Assembly (NCBI GenBank): GCA_006538405.1
Contig: BJKQ01000010.1
Coordinates: 1,922,001 to 1,986,000, forward strand
Reading direction: 5' to 3'
Source: Hansfordia pulvinata
Taxonomy: Eukaryota; Ascomycota; Sordariomycetes; Xylariales
DNA: 64,000 bases
Positions 34,393-47,846 of the stretch are shown in pieces. A program made the translations under genes and the position numbers. Within the stretch, counting starts at the first letter, position 1; the number at the start of each line of letters is the position of its first letter. The notes under the pieces are model-generated. The model searched no databases. It had not been told where the DNA came from and saw only the letters and a program-made list of their open reading frames with translations.

Positions 34393-36057
34393 ATGACCAT
34401 GGCCGGCCCCGACGACACTGGGCCCGCGGCTGCAGCCCGCCAGCCAACGGATCTGAGCATCGCCATCATCGGCGCAGGTGCGATGCCAGCCAGACCCGCC
34501 CGACCGGAGGAGCCACGCTGACCGTCAATAGGCATGGGAGGCCTGGCCTGCGCGCTGGCGCTGGCCAAGAAGGGGTTCAAGGACATCCGGGTGTACGAGA
34601 ACGCGCCGGGGCTGGGCTTTGTCGGCGCGGGCATCCAGCTGGCGCCCAACCTGGTGCGGATCCTGGACCGGCTGGGCTGCTGGGAGGGCATCGCGGCCGA
34701 CGCGACCGAGATTGTCGAGACGAGCATCCGGGGTCAGTTCCGCTGCCGCCGCCCCCCTTTCCCCCTCTCCCCTCTTCCGAGTGAGTATTTCGAACTGACT
34801 CGCGATGATTCCCCAGACGGCGCCACCAACGAGGAACTCACTCACGTCCACATGGCCGACATCCGGGCCAAGTACGGCTACCCGCACTGCACGGGGCACC
34901 GGGCGTCGCTGGCCGGGGGCATGTACGAGGGGTGCCTGCGCGAGCCGGCCGTCACTTTCCACCTGGGCCACACGCTGGTGAGCGTCGACTCGTTCGCCTC
35001 GCCGGCGCGCTTCACCGTGCAGCCCCGGGGGGGAGGAGGAGGCGCCGCCGACGACGACGGCTCCGGCTCCGCCCCGCCCCCGCCGCCCTTCCAGGCCACC
35101 GCCGACGTCCTCCTCGCCGCGGACGGGACCAGGTCGCTGGTGCGTGGGGCGCTGCTGGCGCAGACGGGCCGCGCCGCCGAGGCCGAGGACACGGGCCAGG
35201 CGGCGTACCGGGTGATGCTGCCGCGGGCGGCCATCGAGGCGTCCGGGGACGCCGAGGCGCTGGCGCTGCTGGACTCGGGGCAGGTGACGCGCTGGATCGG
35301 CGAGCGGCGGCACTGGATCGCGTACCCGATCGACGGGCGGCGCCTGTACAACCTGTCGTCGATCCAGCCCGACGTCAACTTTGCCGCCGAGGCCTCGGCC
35401 ACGTACGGCAGCGGCAGCGGTACAACGGCCCGGGGCACCAAGCGAGACATGCTCGGCGTGTTCGCCGACTTCTGCCCGCTGGTCCGCCGCATGCTCGAGC
35501 TGGCCGAGGACGACGTCGTCGAGTGGAAGCTGCGCGTCCACCGGCCCCTGCCCGCGTGGGTCGAGGGCGGCGTCGCGCTGCTGGGCGACGCGTGCCACCC
35601 GACCCTGCCGCACCTGAACCAGGGCGCCGGCATGGCCGTCGAGGACGCCGCCGTCCTGGCCGAGGTGCTGGCGCGGGTGCCCGTGCCGTCGTCGTCGTCG
35701 TCGGGTTCGAGCGAGCAGGAGGGGGCCGGGGACGGGGCCGAGGAGGAGACGCTGGGCGCCGCGATCAACCGCGCCCTCCGCGTCTACGAGCTGCTCCGCA
35801 AGCCCCGCACCACCGAGCTCGTCGACCTCGCCGCCTTCTCCGGGCGGACTCTGCACCTGGGCGAGGGCCCCGCGAGGGAGGAGCGGGACCGGCTGTTCGC
35901 CGCGGCCAAAGCTGCCGGGGGCGGCGGGGCGGCGGGCGGAGGCGGCAGCATCCCGGACAAGTGGGCCTCGCCCGACGTCCAGCGCATGATCTACTCGCAC
36001 GACTGCATGCGGGACGCCGGCGAGCGGTTCGGGGAGCTGTACGCCAGCCTGCGCTGA
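34393..36057 (+). CDS. FAD-dependent monooxygenase, salicylate-hydroxylase-like
   Basis: Flavoprotein aromatic hydroxylase of the UbiH/salicylate-hydroxylase group, using NAD(P)H and O2; the substrate is not predictable. Exons 34393-34477, 34532-34732 and 34817-36057 give 508 residues with no correction. The Rossmann motif GAGMGG (residues 27-32) spans the first splice site. AADGTRSLVRGALL matches the DG motif, and GDACHPTLPHLNQGAGMAVEDA near residue 352 is the second FAD/ribityl-binding motif of this class. Pro- and Gly-rich insertions (SAPPPPPF, GGGGG) lengthen it beyond the usual 400-430. The ATG at 34393 was preferred because it leaves a short tail before the FAD domain; an in-frame ATG at 34321 is possible. 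Intron 34733-34816 is 84 bp with no stop in frame. No signal peptide. It converges with the secreted-protein gene. Confidence 0.88.
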
Positions 36058-36279
36058 GCGTTGAGGGGGGAGAGGAATGGCTACACAGTGTATATTGGCG
36101 TCCTCGTTGGGACCGGACAGATTCGCAGTCGCCGGCTTTGGCAGGGCAGTCGGCTTCACGACAACATCAGTCTGCCGAGCGGCGGCGCCTGTGCCTCGCT
36201 GTCACATACATGTTTCCTCGCTTTCTGATGCCCTCACCAAACGATCCCCACTGACGCCCTCTCCCGGCAGCTTGGTGCC

Positions 36280-37402
36280 TCACAGGTACACGCTGGCGCC
36301 CCCGGGCCCACCCAGTCGGATTACGGACCAGCCCCTGTCCCTCTCGTTTCCCATTTTCCAACCGCTCGTGATAGACTCGCGTCGAGATCCGTAGAATACA
36401 TGATCCGGCTTGCCGCCCCATTTTTCGCTTATTGTGTCGATTTCCCCTCTCCAGGGGCACCTTTGCAAGTTCAGCTTGAGTTGCCCCGCCCCGCCGCTGA
36501 CCACCGTCTCCAGATAGTTGAACGGCTTGCTGCTGTCCTCCCTGTCCTGCTTCCACTTGTTGTCAGAATACACCGGCGCTTCCATGGTGACTCGCATCTG
36601 GCCACGGCCACTCGACGCCGCCAGCTGTCCCAGGCCTTTGCTCGTCCGCGCCTTGTCGACAAAGGGGTAGACGGTGAAGTTGATCATGCCAAGCTCTCCT
36701 TTGGACTCGGACAGCTTCTCCGAGGTGTGCAGGCGCGTTACCGACCCCCGCCAACCCCGACGGCGGCGAACCCGCGAATTTCATTGTCCGAGGTGATCCG
36801 CAAGTCCCAGATGGGCACATCCCGCGTGTCCATGGACACCACGAGGTGCTTGGCGATGATCTCGACCTTGCGGATGTCCCACTTGGCAATGTCCTTGTTT
36901 GCGATCCGAGGCAGAAGGATGGCGACTTCGACGTTCACATCGTCGGGGATAGCGCGTCCGGGAAGTGGAGGTCGATCGACTGCGGGTCGATGCCCTTGTC
37001 AACGACCAGGGACGGTGCGAGGTCGTCGCTGATTCCCTCTCTTATCCATGTTGTCAGCTCGATCCGAGGCTTGCGCGCCAACATGGGTGCCTTCGTGAGA
37101 TAGATCCTGCCCCGGACCGGCACGTGTGGGGAGGGGGTTTGAGCCGAGTGGACAGTGAGTTTGAGCTGGTCGTGGTTCGCAAAGTCGAGGCCCATCGATG
37201 TGTATCTTGGCTTCCGGAAACCCGCTGGCCGGACTCCCCACATGTAATCGCGCGCGATCAGGGCAGGGACCGCTCGCTTGTCTGCCACAGCTTCGTCATG
37301 TTCCGCGTGGTGCGTAGGGTACGGGACTGACAGACCCTGCGCCGCGCCGAAGAGGACGGCGACGATGAGGGTCAGGGTCAGCTTGAGAACGCGCAGGGCC
37401 AT
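36280..37402 (-). CDS. Secreted protein of unknown function, frame broken twice
   Basis: I do not recognise the family. The ATG at 37402 opens a signal peptide (MALRVLKLTLTLIVAVLFGAAQG), and cleavage near AQG or LSV is likely. About 350 mature residues follow with only one Cys visible, a basic to neutral composition, and beta-rich-looking stretches (VNVEVAILLP, LRITSDNEIRGFAAV). The frame breaks at 36958-36962 (DLHFP to GRAIPDDV) and near 36741 (VGVGGG to VTRLHTSEK); one base restored at each gives 374 residues ending GGASVYL. It is intronless by eye. A TATA box lies about 107 bp upstream. The gene ends 222 bp from the monooxygenase stop codon. Length and composition do not resemble a carbohydrate-active enzyme I can name. 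Both breaks lie beside G/C-rich sequence, so the gene is probably intact. Confidence 0.7.
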
Positions 37403-38225
37403 GGCTTCAGGGGCGCGTCTTTCGAAACAGGAGGGAGGAAACGCCGGCAGGTAATGGGAGGGCTCTTTGCTTGGCCAGTCGGTCGGCAGCTCACCCAGCA
37501 GCTGACCCTTTATACATCCAGCCAGAGGTCCGCATGAGCAAGCCGCCGTCTCTTCTCGCACCTGGCGAGTGCGTCGCCACGGGATGATCAGAGTGGTCGA
37601 AGCCGCCACCAGCATTCCTATCTCGACACTCTCTGGCTTGGGCGTTCTCCTATTCGAGACCTTCGCCCCTCGCAGCGCGTATCGCGCCGTCTCTGGAAAC
37701 CCGTGCGCCATCCCCCGATTAGCATCACCTTGGTTTAGCGCGGGTTCTTGAATACCGACCCGTGCGACGATACGCGCTGCGTTCGCCCCTTGGCTCAGCG
37801 TCGTCGTATGTTCAGCGTCACTTCAGCCGACAAGCCGGCGTCTGCACGCCCTTGGATCTGGCGGCAGAAAGCCACCAGAAGATGCGCTGACAGATCCGCC
37901 TGGCCGACCGCCCGATTGCGCCGTCGGCTCGCCAAGCACTCCCACCGTGGTAGGTTCGACAGTCCTTTTGCCTGTTCGAGGAAACCCCCGCATCGGCGAC
38001 CTGCGCTCGACTCTCGCCACCCATCTTGGCGCCGCGGATCGACATCGACTCCTCACCTCCTACTTAGCCGTCACCTACGGTCACACGCGCCACAACGGTA
38101 CAGCCTGGTCGTGCCAGAGCATTTCTCAGTCGACTCTTCATCTCTTGAATAGAACTTGGGGCGAGATGGACCAGCGCCGACACCCCTTAAAATCACATGA
38201 TGACGCTGCCGGCTCGCAACCGCCA
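37403..38225. other. Intergenic between secreted-protein gene and beta-galactosidase
   Basis: Promoter of the minus-strand secreted-protein gene, and 3' region of the beta-galactosidase gene. No coding feature is seen. Confidence 0.45.
37509..37514 (-). promoter_or_regulatory. TATA box of the secreted-protein gene
   Basis: TATAAA on the minus strand (within GATGTATAAAGGG), about 107 bp upstream of the ATG at 37402, a normal position for a start of transcription some 75 bp before the codon. It supports the choice of 37402 over upstream in-frame codons. Confidence 0.55.
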
Positions 38226-41663
<3,438 letters not shown>

Positions 41664-41935
41664 TCTCACCGGGGGGCGACGGGGGTTGTTGAGACGAGGT
41701 CGGTCAGCTCAAGAGGAGCAGGGGCACATTGCTGGACAGGGAATTGAAGCTGCAGCAGTGGTAGGGGCGGTCAGAGCAGCTGTCGTACCGAGGGTGAGCA
41801 GTGCAGATGAAGCTATCCCGGAGCTGTCACGGCTCAGTCAGCTCACCTCCCACCACTCGTGCGAGCACCTGCTAAAGCCGGGCACCTGAGATGGCCCACG
41901 TCATACGAGTCCTGGCGGCTTTAGACCCCACCCGC

Positions 41936-41997
41936 CGCCGTTTTGGGGGCCGTCGCTCGCCGTTTGGGGCCGTCGCCCGCCGTTTTGGGGCCGGTCC
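41936..41997. repeat. About 20-bp tandem repeat, 3 copies
   Basis: Units start CGCCGTTTTGGGG and end CCGTCGC; copies at 41936 (22 bp), 41958 (20 bp) and 41978 (20 bp) differ chiefly in the length of T and G runs. Confidence 0.75.
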
Positions 41998-42095
41998 GTC
42001 CGTCGAACCCCGCCCCCTCACTGCGGGTGTCGACCTCCACTGACCGCCAGTAAAGCCCCCGGTGGAGTGCTGATGAGTACGGTGCACGGCGCTGT

Positions 42096-42192
42096 CTTCC
42101 GGCGCTTCCAGGGCGTCTTCCGGCACTTCCAGGGCGTCTTCCGGCGCTTTCAGGACGACTTCCGGCGCTTCCAGGGCGACTTCCAGCGCCCG
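42096..42192. repeat. 21-bp tandem repeat, 4.5 copies
   Basis: Unit CTTCCGGCGCTTCCAGGGCGT; copies at 42096, 42117, 42138 and 42159 plus a partial one at 42180. The unit length is a multiple of three and in one + frame it would encode a heptad-like FRRFQGV repeat, but there is no gene context for it. Confidence 0.85.
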
Positions 42193-44376
42193 CGAGCCCG
42201 ACCCCAGAGCTGGAGGCCTTGGCGTTGCCCCTCCGCCCGTGGCTTAGGGCTGAATCGACCCCGCCATCGCCATCGCATCGTGGTGGTCCTGGCCGGCCGC
42301 CCTCAACCCCACGATGCCATGCCTTCACCAAGCCCAAGATTCGGCTTGGGGCCAGCCCGCGGGCCCAGACACACACCGCACCCGGCAGCGACCATCATGC
42401 AGGCCGGAACTCATGCGGCAGTGGAGGGTTCCCGCTGCGCCGCTCTGCCGTGCTGCCGCCTGGCTCAGCACTCACCTTGGCCAGTTCCTGCTCAGACGCC
42501 TCAGTAAGGAGCCCTTCCGCTCCCGTGGTCGACGATTCTCCTCCCGATGATGGCAGACTTGGGGTACAGCCACGGCTCTTTCAAGTCGGCCCTCGACAAG
42601 AGCCGGTGCGAGCGGCGTCGACTGGGGACCTACCGCGCAGTGGCCTTCGACACGGGCTTCTATCCATGGCACGCCTCGACACCGAGCAACGCCGGAGCAT
42701 CCACGCAGCGAGAGTTTGGGTCGTCTGGGTCGGATGAGCGGGCAGACGGTTGGCCATCCCCGCGTTGAGGGAGGAATCGAGAAACGATCGTCCGTATTTA
42801 ACCGTCCACGGCCACTCTCACCACTGGGCCATTTCCTGCTGCACCTCACCTGCTCGCACACGCCCTGACGGATAAACTCTCTGCAGCCCGTGGTGCTCTT
42901 CGTTACGCGCCTCTCTGCTGACATGCCGAGGCGCCCCGAGAGAGAAAGGGGCGAAGCAGGTAACTTTGATGCCCACCTCCTCCTGATCCTCCGCCCCCAC
43001 CCGTCGGTACTCGGCAATACTCGACTCACACGCAGCCGGCCCGTATCTAATGGCTCTATAGCGTCCTCACGTCTTGCCGTGCCAGGAGTGCGTGTTGCGC
43101 TCGGCTGATATTCTCACCAGTGCCCTGGGGCCCTGAGGCCAAGTCCGGACCAACGCAGCGTCCCTACACAGTTCAACCCGGCCTGGGTCGTCGGGTGTGG
43201 CTTACCGGTGCCCTTCTCCCGCGGGAGAAGCAGATTCCAACCTCCCTCTCGAGGTTGTGACCCGTGGTCCGGAGCCTTGGCTCTGGTGCGAGTACTCGTA
43301 GATCCTCGCCGGAATCACGACTCGCCCTGCCAAGCCGGGTAGCCCTGTTTGACACTGACATCTACCACGCGATATACTACCCAAAGTGCCACGCCGTCTA
43401 GCTGGAAGAAACGAGGCGCATCGGTTGACTCGCCTTGGCAGCCGATCGACATCTGCCCGCTGTTGAAAAAGGCTGTCGCTCCTCGACCCCCGACAGCCCG
43501 AGATGATGGGATTTTGACGACAACCCGTGGCTGGGACCCCACGAGTACGCTTGGGATATTGCAAGTTTTCAGTCTGGTCTCCTTCCCGGCATGGGCTGCC
43601 GACAGAAGGGCGCGCGAGGTCGTCGAGGCCTGCGTTGGTTGAGAGTCACGGAGCCGCTATTCCAAATCCTCGCTCGACAAGTGGTCCCTTTCGCCATCCT
43701 CTACGCGCACTCATGGAGCTGACTGGGCCGGCCTCTCGAGCCCATCGAGCCTCCAGCCTCTGAGAAGCCCTCATCTGCGCGGCTGTCTGCTCTTCTATCG
43801 GCAGAAGGGGTTCACGGTCGTGGTAACGATCCGCGGGTGCTCGCGAAGTCTGAATAGGCCAGGAACTCAGGTCAGGGATCTGTGACCAATGCTGAGTTGA
43901 AGACGCGGCGATGAGAACTTGATCACAAATAAAGGGGCGCGACGTGCAGCAAGTCGCCACACTGCTCAGGCAGTTTGTGGGACACGCTGTCTGTGGCATA
44001 CCACGACGGCCTGCCTTACGGCTACAACTCGGAATGAAGAGTCCCAAGGCACATCGACCCCATTGGGAAACACGTCGGTGTCGCAGGAACGCATCAGTGG
44101 AAGAGTTCACCCGCTCGGGCCGACGTGAAGGCTTATCGGTTTCGCGGCGGGCTTTCTCCGCGTGTGCCGGCCGTGGGTGCTTCATTCCGGAGACCTTCGC
44201 CCTGGTGATCCTTCTCTTAGTTTCATCAAGTCTGCACCCTCGAGCGCGAGGCCGTCCGCTCCCTCACGGCTCGTCGGCAGTCCGAGCCAGTGGATCGCCA
44301 GCGGGTCCCTGGGCTTCACGAAAAGAACCGCAGCGGCCGCGTACGTAAGGTGGGTATGCAAGCAAGCGTGGCCGTG

Positions 44377-44384
44377 TATAGAAA
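44377..44384 (+). promoter_or_regulatory. Candidate TATA box of the small secreted protein gene
   Basis: TATAGAAA about 216 bp upstream of the ATG at 44593, followed by C/T-rich leader sequence. The spacing is longer than usual, so support is weak. Confidence 0.3.
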
Positions 44385-44592
44385 GACACATGCGGACATC
44401 CACCCCTTTCTTGCAAGGAAACCAACCCCCTCTCTCCAACCAACTCTTGTTCCATCCCTCGTCAGAACGAGCTGTCATTCGTTTTCTCGTTCGTTCATAC
44501 CTGTTCTCCGCCAAACGAGACTCTCGGCAGACCGCGCTGTGCAGTCCCGCCCGTCTTGGCCACACAAACAACCCGCACCACAGAAGGCCAGC

Positions 44593-45176
44593 ATGCTGTC
44601 CAACAACCTCCTCTCCGTGGCCGCGGCCACGCTCGCCCTGTTCGTCACCTCCTCGGCCGCCCTGCCGCAGCAGCAGACCCGGCAGAACGACTTGCCCGAG
44701 GGCAACGGCAACGGCAGCGGCAACTCGGGCCAGGCGCCGCCGGGCGTGCCGTCGGCGGGCCACCTGGCGACGCCGCCGCCGGGGGCTCCGGGGGCCCCTA
44801 CTCGCCGCCGCCCGCGAACCGCCCCGACGTGAGCCACGAGCTGCCGGAGCCCACGCCGCCGGCGGGCGAGCCGCGGGGCTCCATCTCGGTGCGCATCTTC
44901 CGCGGAGGGGGCTGCGCCGGCGAGCAGCTGATGCACCCCGTCAGCTGGAGCCCCTCCGGGCCCGGCAGCACGTGCCTCGTCTACCACCCGGCCGACCGCG
45001 CCGGCTCGCTCGCCGCCTGGGGCAACCCCAAGTGCACCCTGAAGCGGTACACCAACTCGTACTGCAACGGGCCGGGCGTCGCCATGGACAGCCCCGAGCC
45101 CTCGCAGGTCCAGGCCAAGTGCCGCACCGTCCCGTTCCAGAGCATCCTGATGGACTGCACCCACGTGCCCGAGTGA
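44593..45176 (+). CDS. Small secreted cysteine-containing protein (effector-like), frameshifted
   Basis: About 194 residues with an N-terminal signal peptide (MLSNNLLSVAAATLALFVTSSAALPQQQ; cleavage expected after the Ala run). Next comes a Gly/Asn/Pro-rich linker, and then a compact domain with six cysteines (GGGC, STC, PKC, SYC, AKC, MDC), enough for three disulfides, before the stop after THVPE. No known domain is recognised. One base is missing at 44790-44798, inside the run GGGGGCCCC: the frame passes from GAPGAPTRRR to GGPYSPPPANRPDV. Intronless by eye. Size, signal peptide and even cysteine number fit a candidate effector or a small cell-wall protein; neither can be proved from sequence alone. 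The nearest supported genes are over 2.5 kb away on both sides, a common setting for such genes. Confidence 0.7.
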
Positions 45177-47846
45177 TGGCGGGCAGGCCGTGTGGCTTGC
45201 TTTGGGCGGGCACGCCGTGTCGATATTTCCCATGTCCACGACGCTCCGTGGGGGGCTCTGGCCTATCTGGCCACAGGGTCGCGTTTATGGACAGTGCTCC
45301 AGGAGGTCTGCCGGCAGCTGACGCTGACTGACACTGCTGGGCTTGGGGAGGCGTCCGGCTTTCTGGCTTTTTACTTTTCATTTTTTTTTTTTTTTTCGTT
45401 TACATGTTCCCATACCCGTTCCATTCTTCTGGTCTGCATCCCGGCGAGCAACGCCGAGTCGAAGTAATAAGAATCTGTTCCTCCTACCGAACAGGCACAA
45501 GTGACATGGGGGCTGTCCGTCATGCGCGGAAATGTCTCGGGCGATATTGCGCGCGGCGTGCCAGACGGTCTGCAGCAGCCGGCCACGAGAGATGTCCAAG
45601 TCTGAGACCCATGGCGGGCGTGGATCGCGCCGCCAAAGTGGCCACCGTGCTCAGTTTTCTAGGACGGCTTGAACGAGGCGCCGATCAGCTGCCGGCGGGC
45701 CCCCAAATACGCGTATCAGGAGTTCTGTTCGACCTCTGGGCATCGCCCCAGCCACAGGCCGTCCGCCTCGTGCTCCCGCCCCGGCACCCGCAACGCCCGG
45801 CTGTGAGTGTAGCTCGCCAGAGCCTGCCGAACGGTCAGCGCCGTGGCGAGGCCGTTCCTGAACGGGTACCGGCAGACACACTCGGACCTTATCCCGCAGG
45901 AGCTGCATGAACTCGTGTTCTCAGCCTCATCGCCGCCTGGGGACGACTGAGTCGCTAGCCTGTGGCGGGAGCGCGGACTTGGGTCGGCCGGCCGGGCCCC
46001 AAGGAGTGATCGCCACAGCCCGCCCAGGGCCCGCGAGCCGTGCCGTGTCTGGGCTTGCACTGTCGCCTGGCACGGGCTTCCTCACTGGCCGATGTGTCCG
46101 TTCATCAAGGTCTTCCAATGCTGACGGCAGCGTCAGCACCAGCGCGAAGAGACAGACACCCTGGGACGCCAGGGACTCATGGCTGCTGTCTGGGAGAGCC
46201 GGACTATTGGCCAAGGGCAGCAGATGGATGGTCTGGCTCGTTGCGATGAGACATTGCACCGCATTGTGTGGGACGGCCATTGTCGGATCTATATAAGTAC
46301 CTAAGCCTCGTGGCACGCATCAATGTTTCTAAGCCTCGTCCCTGGATTTGATCGAGCCAGGCCAGATGGCCGTCGCTCGACTGGCATGGGACATTGGGTG
46401 AGTGGGGAGGAGAAGAGGCTTTCCAGCCGCCAGCACGTTGGCCACGACATCAGTCGGTCGTCCAAAGTGAGGCGAGTTGATCCCGGACAGGTCTGTTTTG
46501 CGCTTGCATCCCTCCTCTCGCCGCCTCCGTATGGGCCTCTGCGAGTATCCGTACATTGGAGAGCAGGGTAAAGCGAAAGAATCTGGGGGCGCATGTCTTG
46601 CCCTGGTGAACCATCTGACGATCGTCGTGATCTCGTCGTCCCGAGCCAACGAACCCACGCCCGCTCCGTCCGAGTATCCGTCTCCGTGCCGCGCGCCCAC
46701 GAACGAACCACCAACGTGCCTGTTCCCGACGAGGACTGGCGCCCGCGAGGACTGGCGCCCGCGCGGAACCAAGCGCGGCTATTGAACATGGCGCCGAGTG
46801 ATTGGCCTGCCGACCTGCCACTTGGGATCGAGGGCAATATGCCAGGCACCACCGCGGGGGCTGCCATTGGCTCGAGGGCGGCGGGAGCGGAGCCGGACAG
46901 CGGAGCCGGGCAATCAGCGACGGCGTCGTTTCGGGGGTCCCTGGCGTACCTGGGCGGCGTGCGAGTACTCGTCGTTGTCCGTGGTCGTCGTAGACGTGGA
47001 GAGGTCGTGGTAGGCGGTGATTTGCTCAGCGGCCCAGTGTTTGTTGCCCGTGACGACCGCTCGCAAGCCAAGCTTTTACCCCTGGCGTGGCTTGCCCGGG
47101 GCCTGCCACGGCCGCAACGTGCTGCCTGCGCGTGCCGGGCGAGTCCTCGTGAGACGGGCCAATCCTCCGCGGGCCTCTTCTGCCCTTGCGAGCCCCTGGC
47201 GCCGTCGACCGCCCGCCCTGAGATGAATCCTATGATTGCTGCAGGTGGTGAGCCCCTCCGCGAGGACAGTGCCAACTGACGGCGCCGCTGCAGGTACATC
47301 CAATACGAGTACAGGTACCCCCCAGCACGCGCGAGATTGCACGGAGCCTGGGTACCGGCACCGCCCCTGTAAGAGCGCCATCTACCTGCGATCGGTGGCC
47401 CGGGCACACCTCCAGTCTTCTGTCACAAAGCGACCCTGGACCTACTTCTCTTGCACGATCCCTCCCCTCCCTCTCCCATCCATCCCACGACAACCCTTGG
47501 ACACGGCACCGGACACGACCTGGAGTGGAGGAAGTCCAGTCGACACCTCGGACGGAAGCAGCAGCAGCAGCAGACTCCGACTAACACCAGCGGCTCCAAC
47601 CACACACGAGCCGTGCTACAGACATCGCCAGTCTCCCGGCGTGCCCCCTCCCACCACGAGCCACTCGGTCGAGAGGACGCTTCGCTGCGGCCCGCCACGA
47701 CTCGCACGAGGCTCACGACCCGCTAAGACTCGCACGAGGCTCACCAACACCCACCCCCAGGCTCCCGACCGTCTGTTGAATGTCCCTGCCCAAGCTGGAC
47801 TTGCTTCGATCGGCCGCGGGGGACGCAGCAGCAACACGACGCCATC
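45177..47846. other. Long intergenic region (2.7 kb)
   Basis: No gene is supported. It has a T16 run at 45381-45396, a strong TATA-like sequence at 46290 with no gene after it, octamer TACGAGTA at 47304, and C/T-rich sequence from about 47440 leading into the kinesin gene. Confidence 0.45.
46290..46297 (+). promoter_or_regulatory. Orphan TATA-like sequence
   Basis: TATATAAG within GGATCTATATAAGTACC. An 82-codon open frame starts at the ATG at 46323, but it has no recognisable domain or signal peptide, so no gene is called. Confidence 0.25.

Larger units (their letters stand above)
41664..44376. other. Long intergenic region (2.7 kb)
   Basis: No gene is supported. Two tandem repeats (41936-41997 and 42096-42192) and octamer copies at 43293 and 43542 (the second degenerate) are the only structure seen. 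Frames of 100-190 codons on both strands have no recognisable motifs. Confidence 0.45.

Noticed and set aside
34525..36159. Open frame of 544 codons antisense to the FAD monooxygenase
   Set aside because: It has no recognisable domain, while the plus strand has FAD motifs and good splice sites. GC-rich third positions keep the opposite strand open.
42067..42507. FRRFQ repeat frame as a protein gene
   Set aside because: Starts within a repeat, has no leader features and the rest of the frame is Arg/Pro-rich without a domain; kept as a repeat and a finding only.
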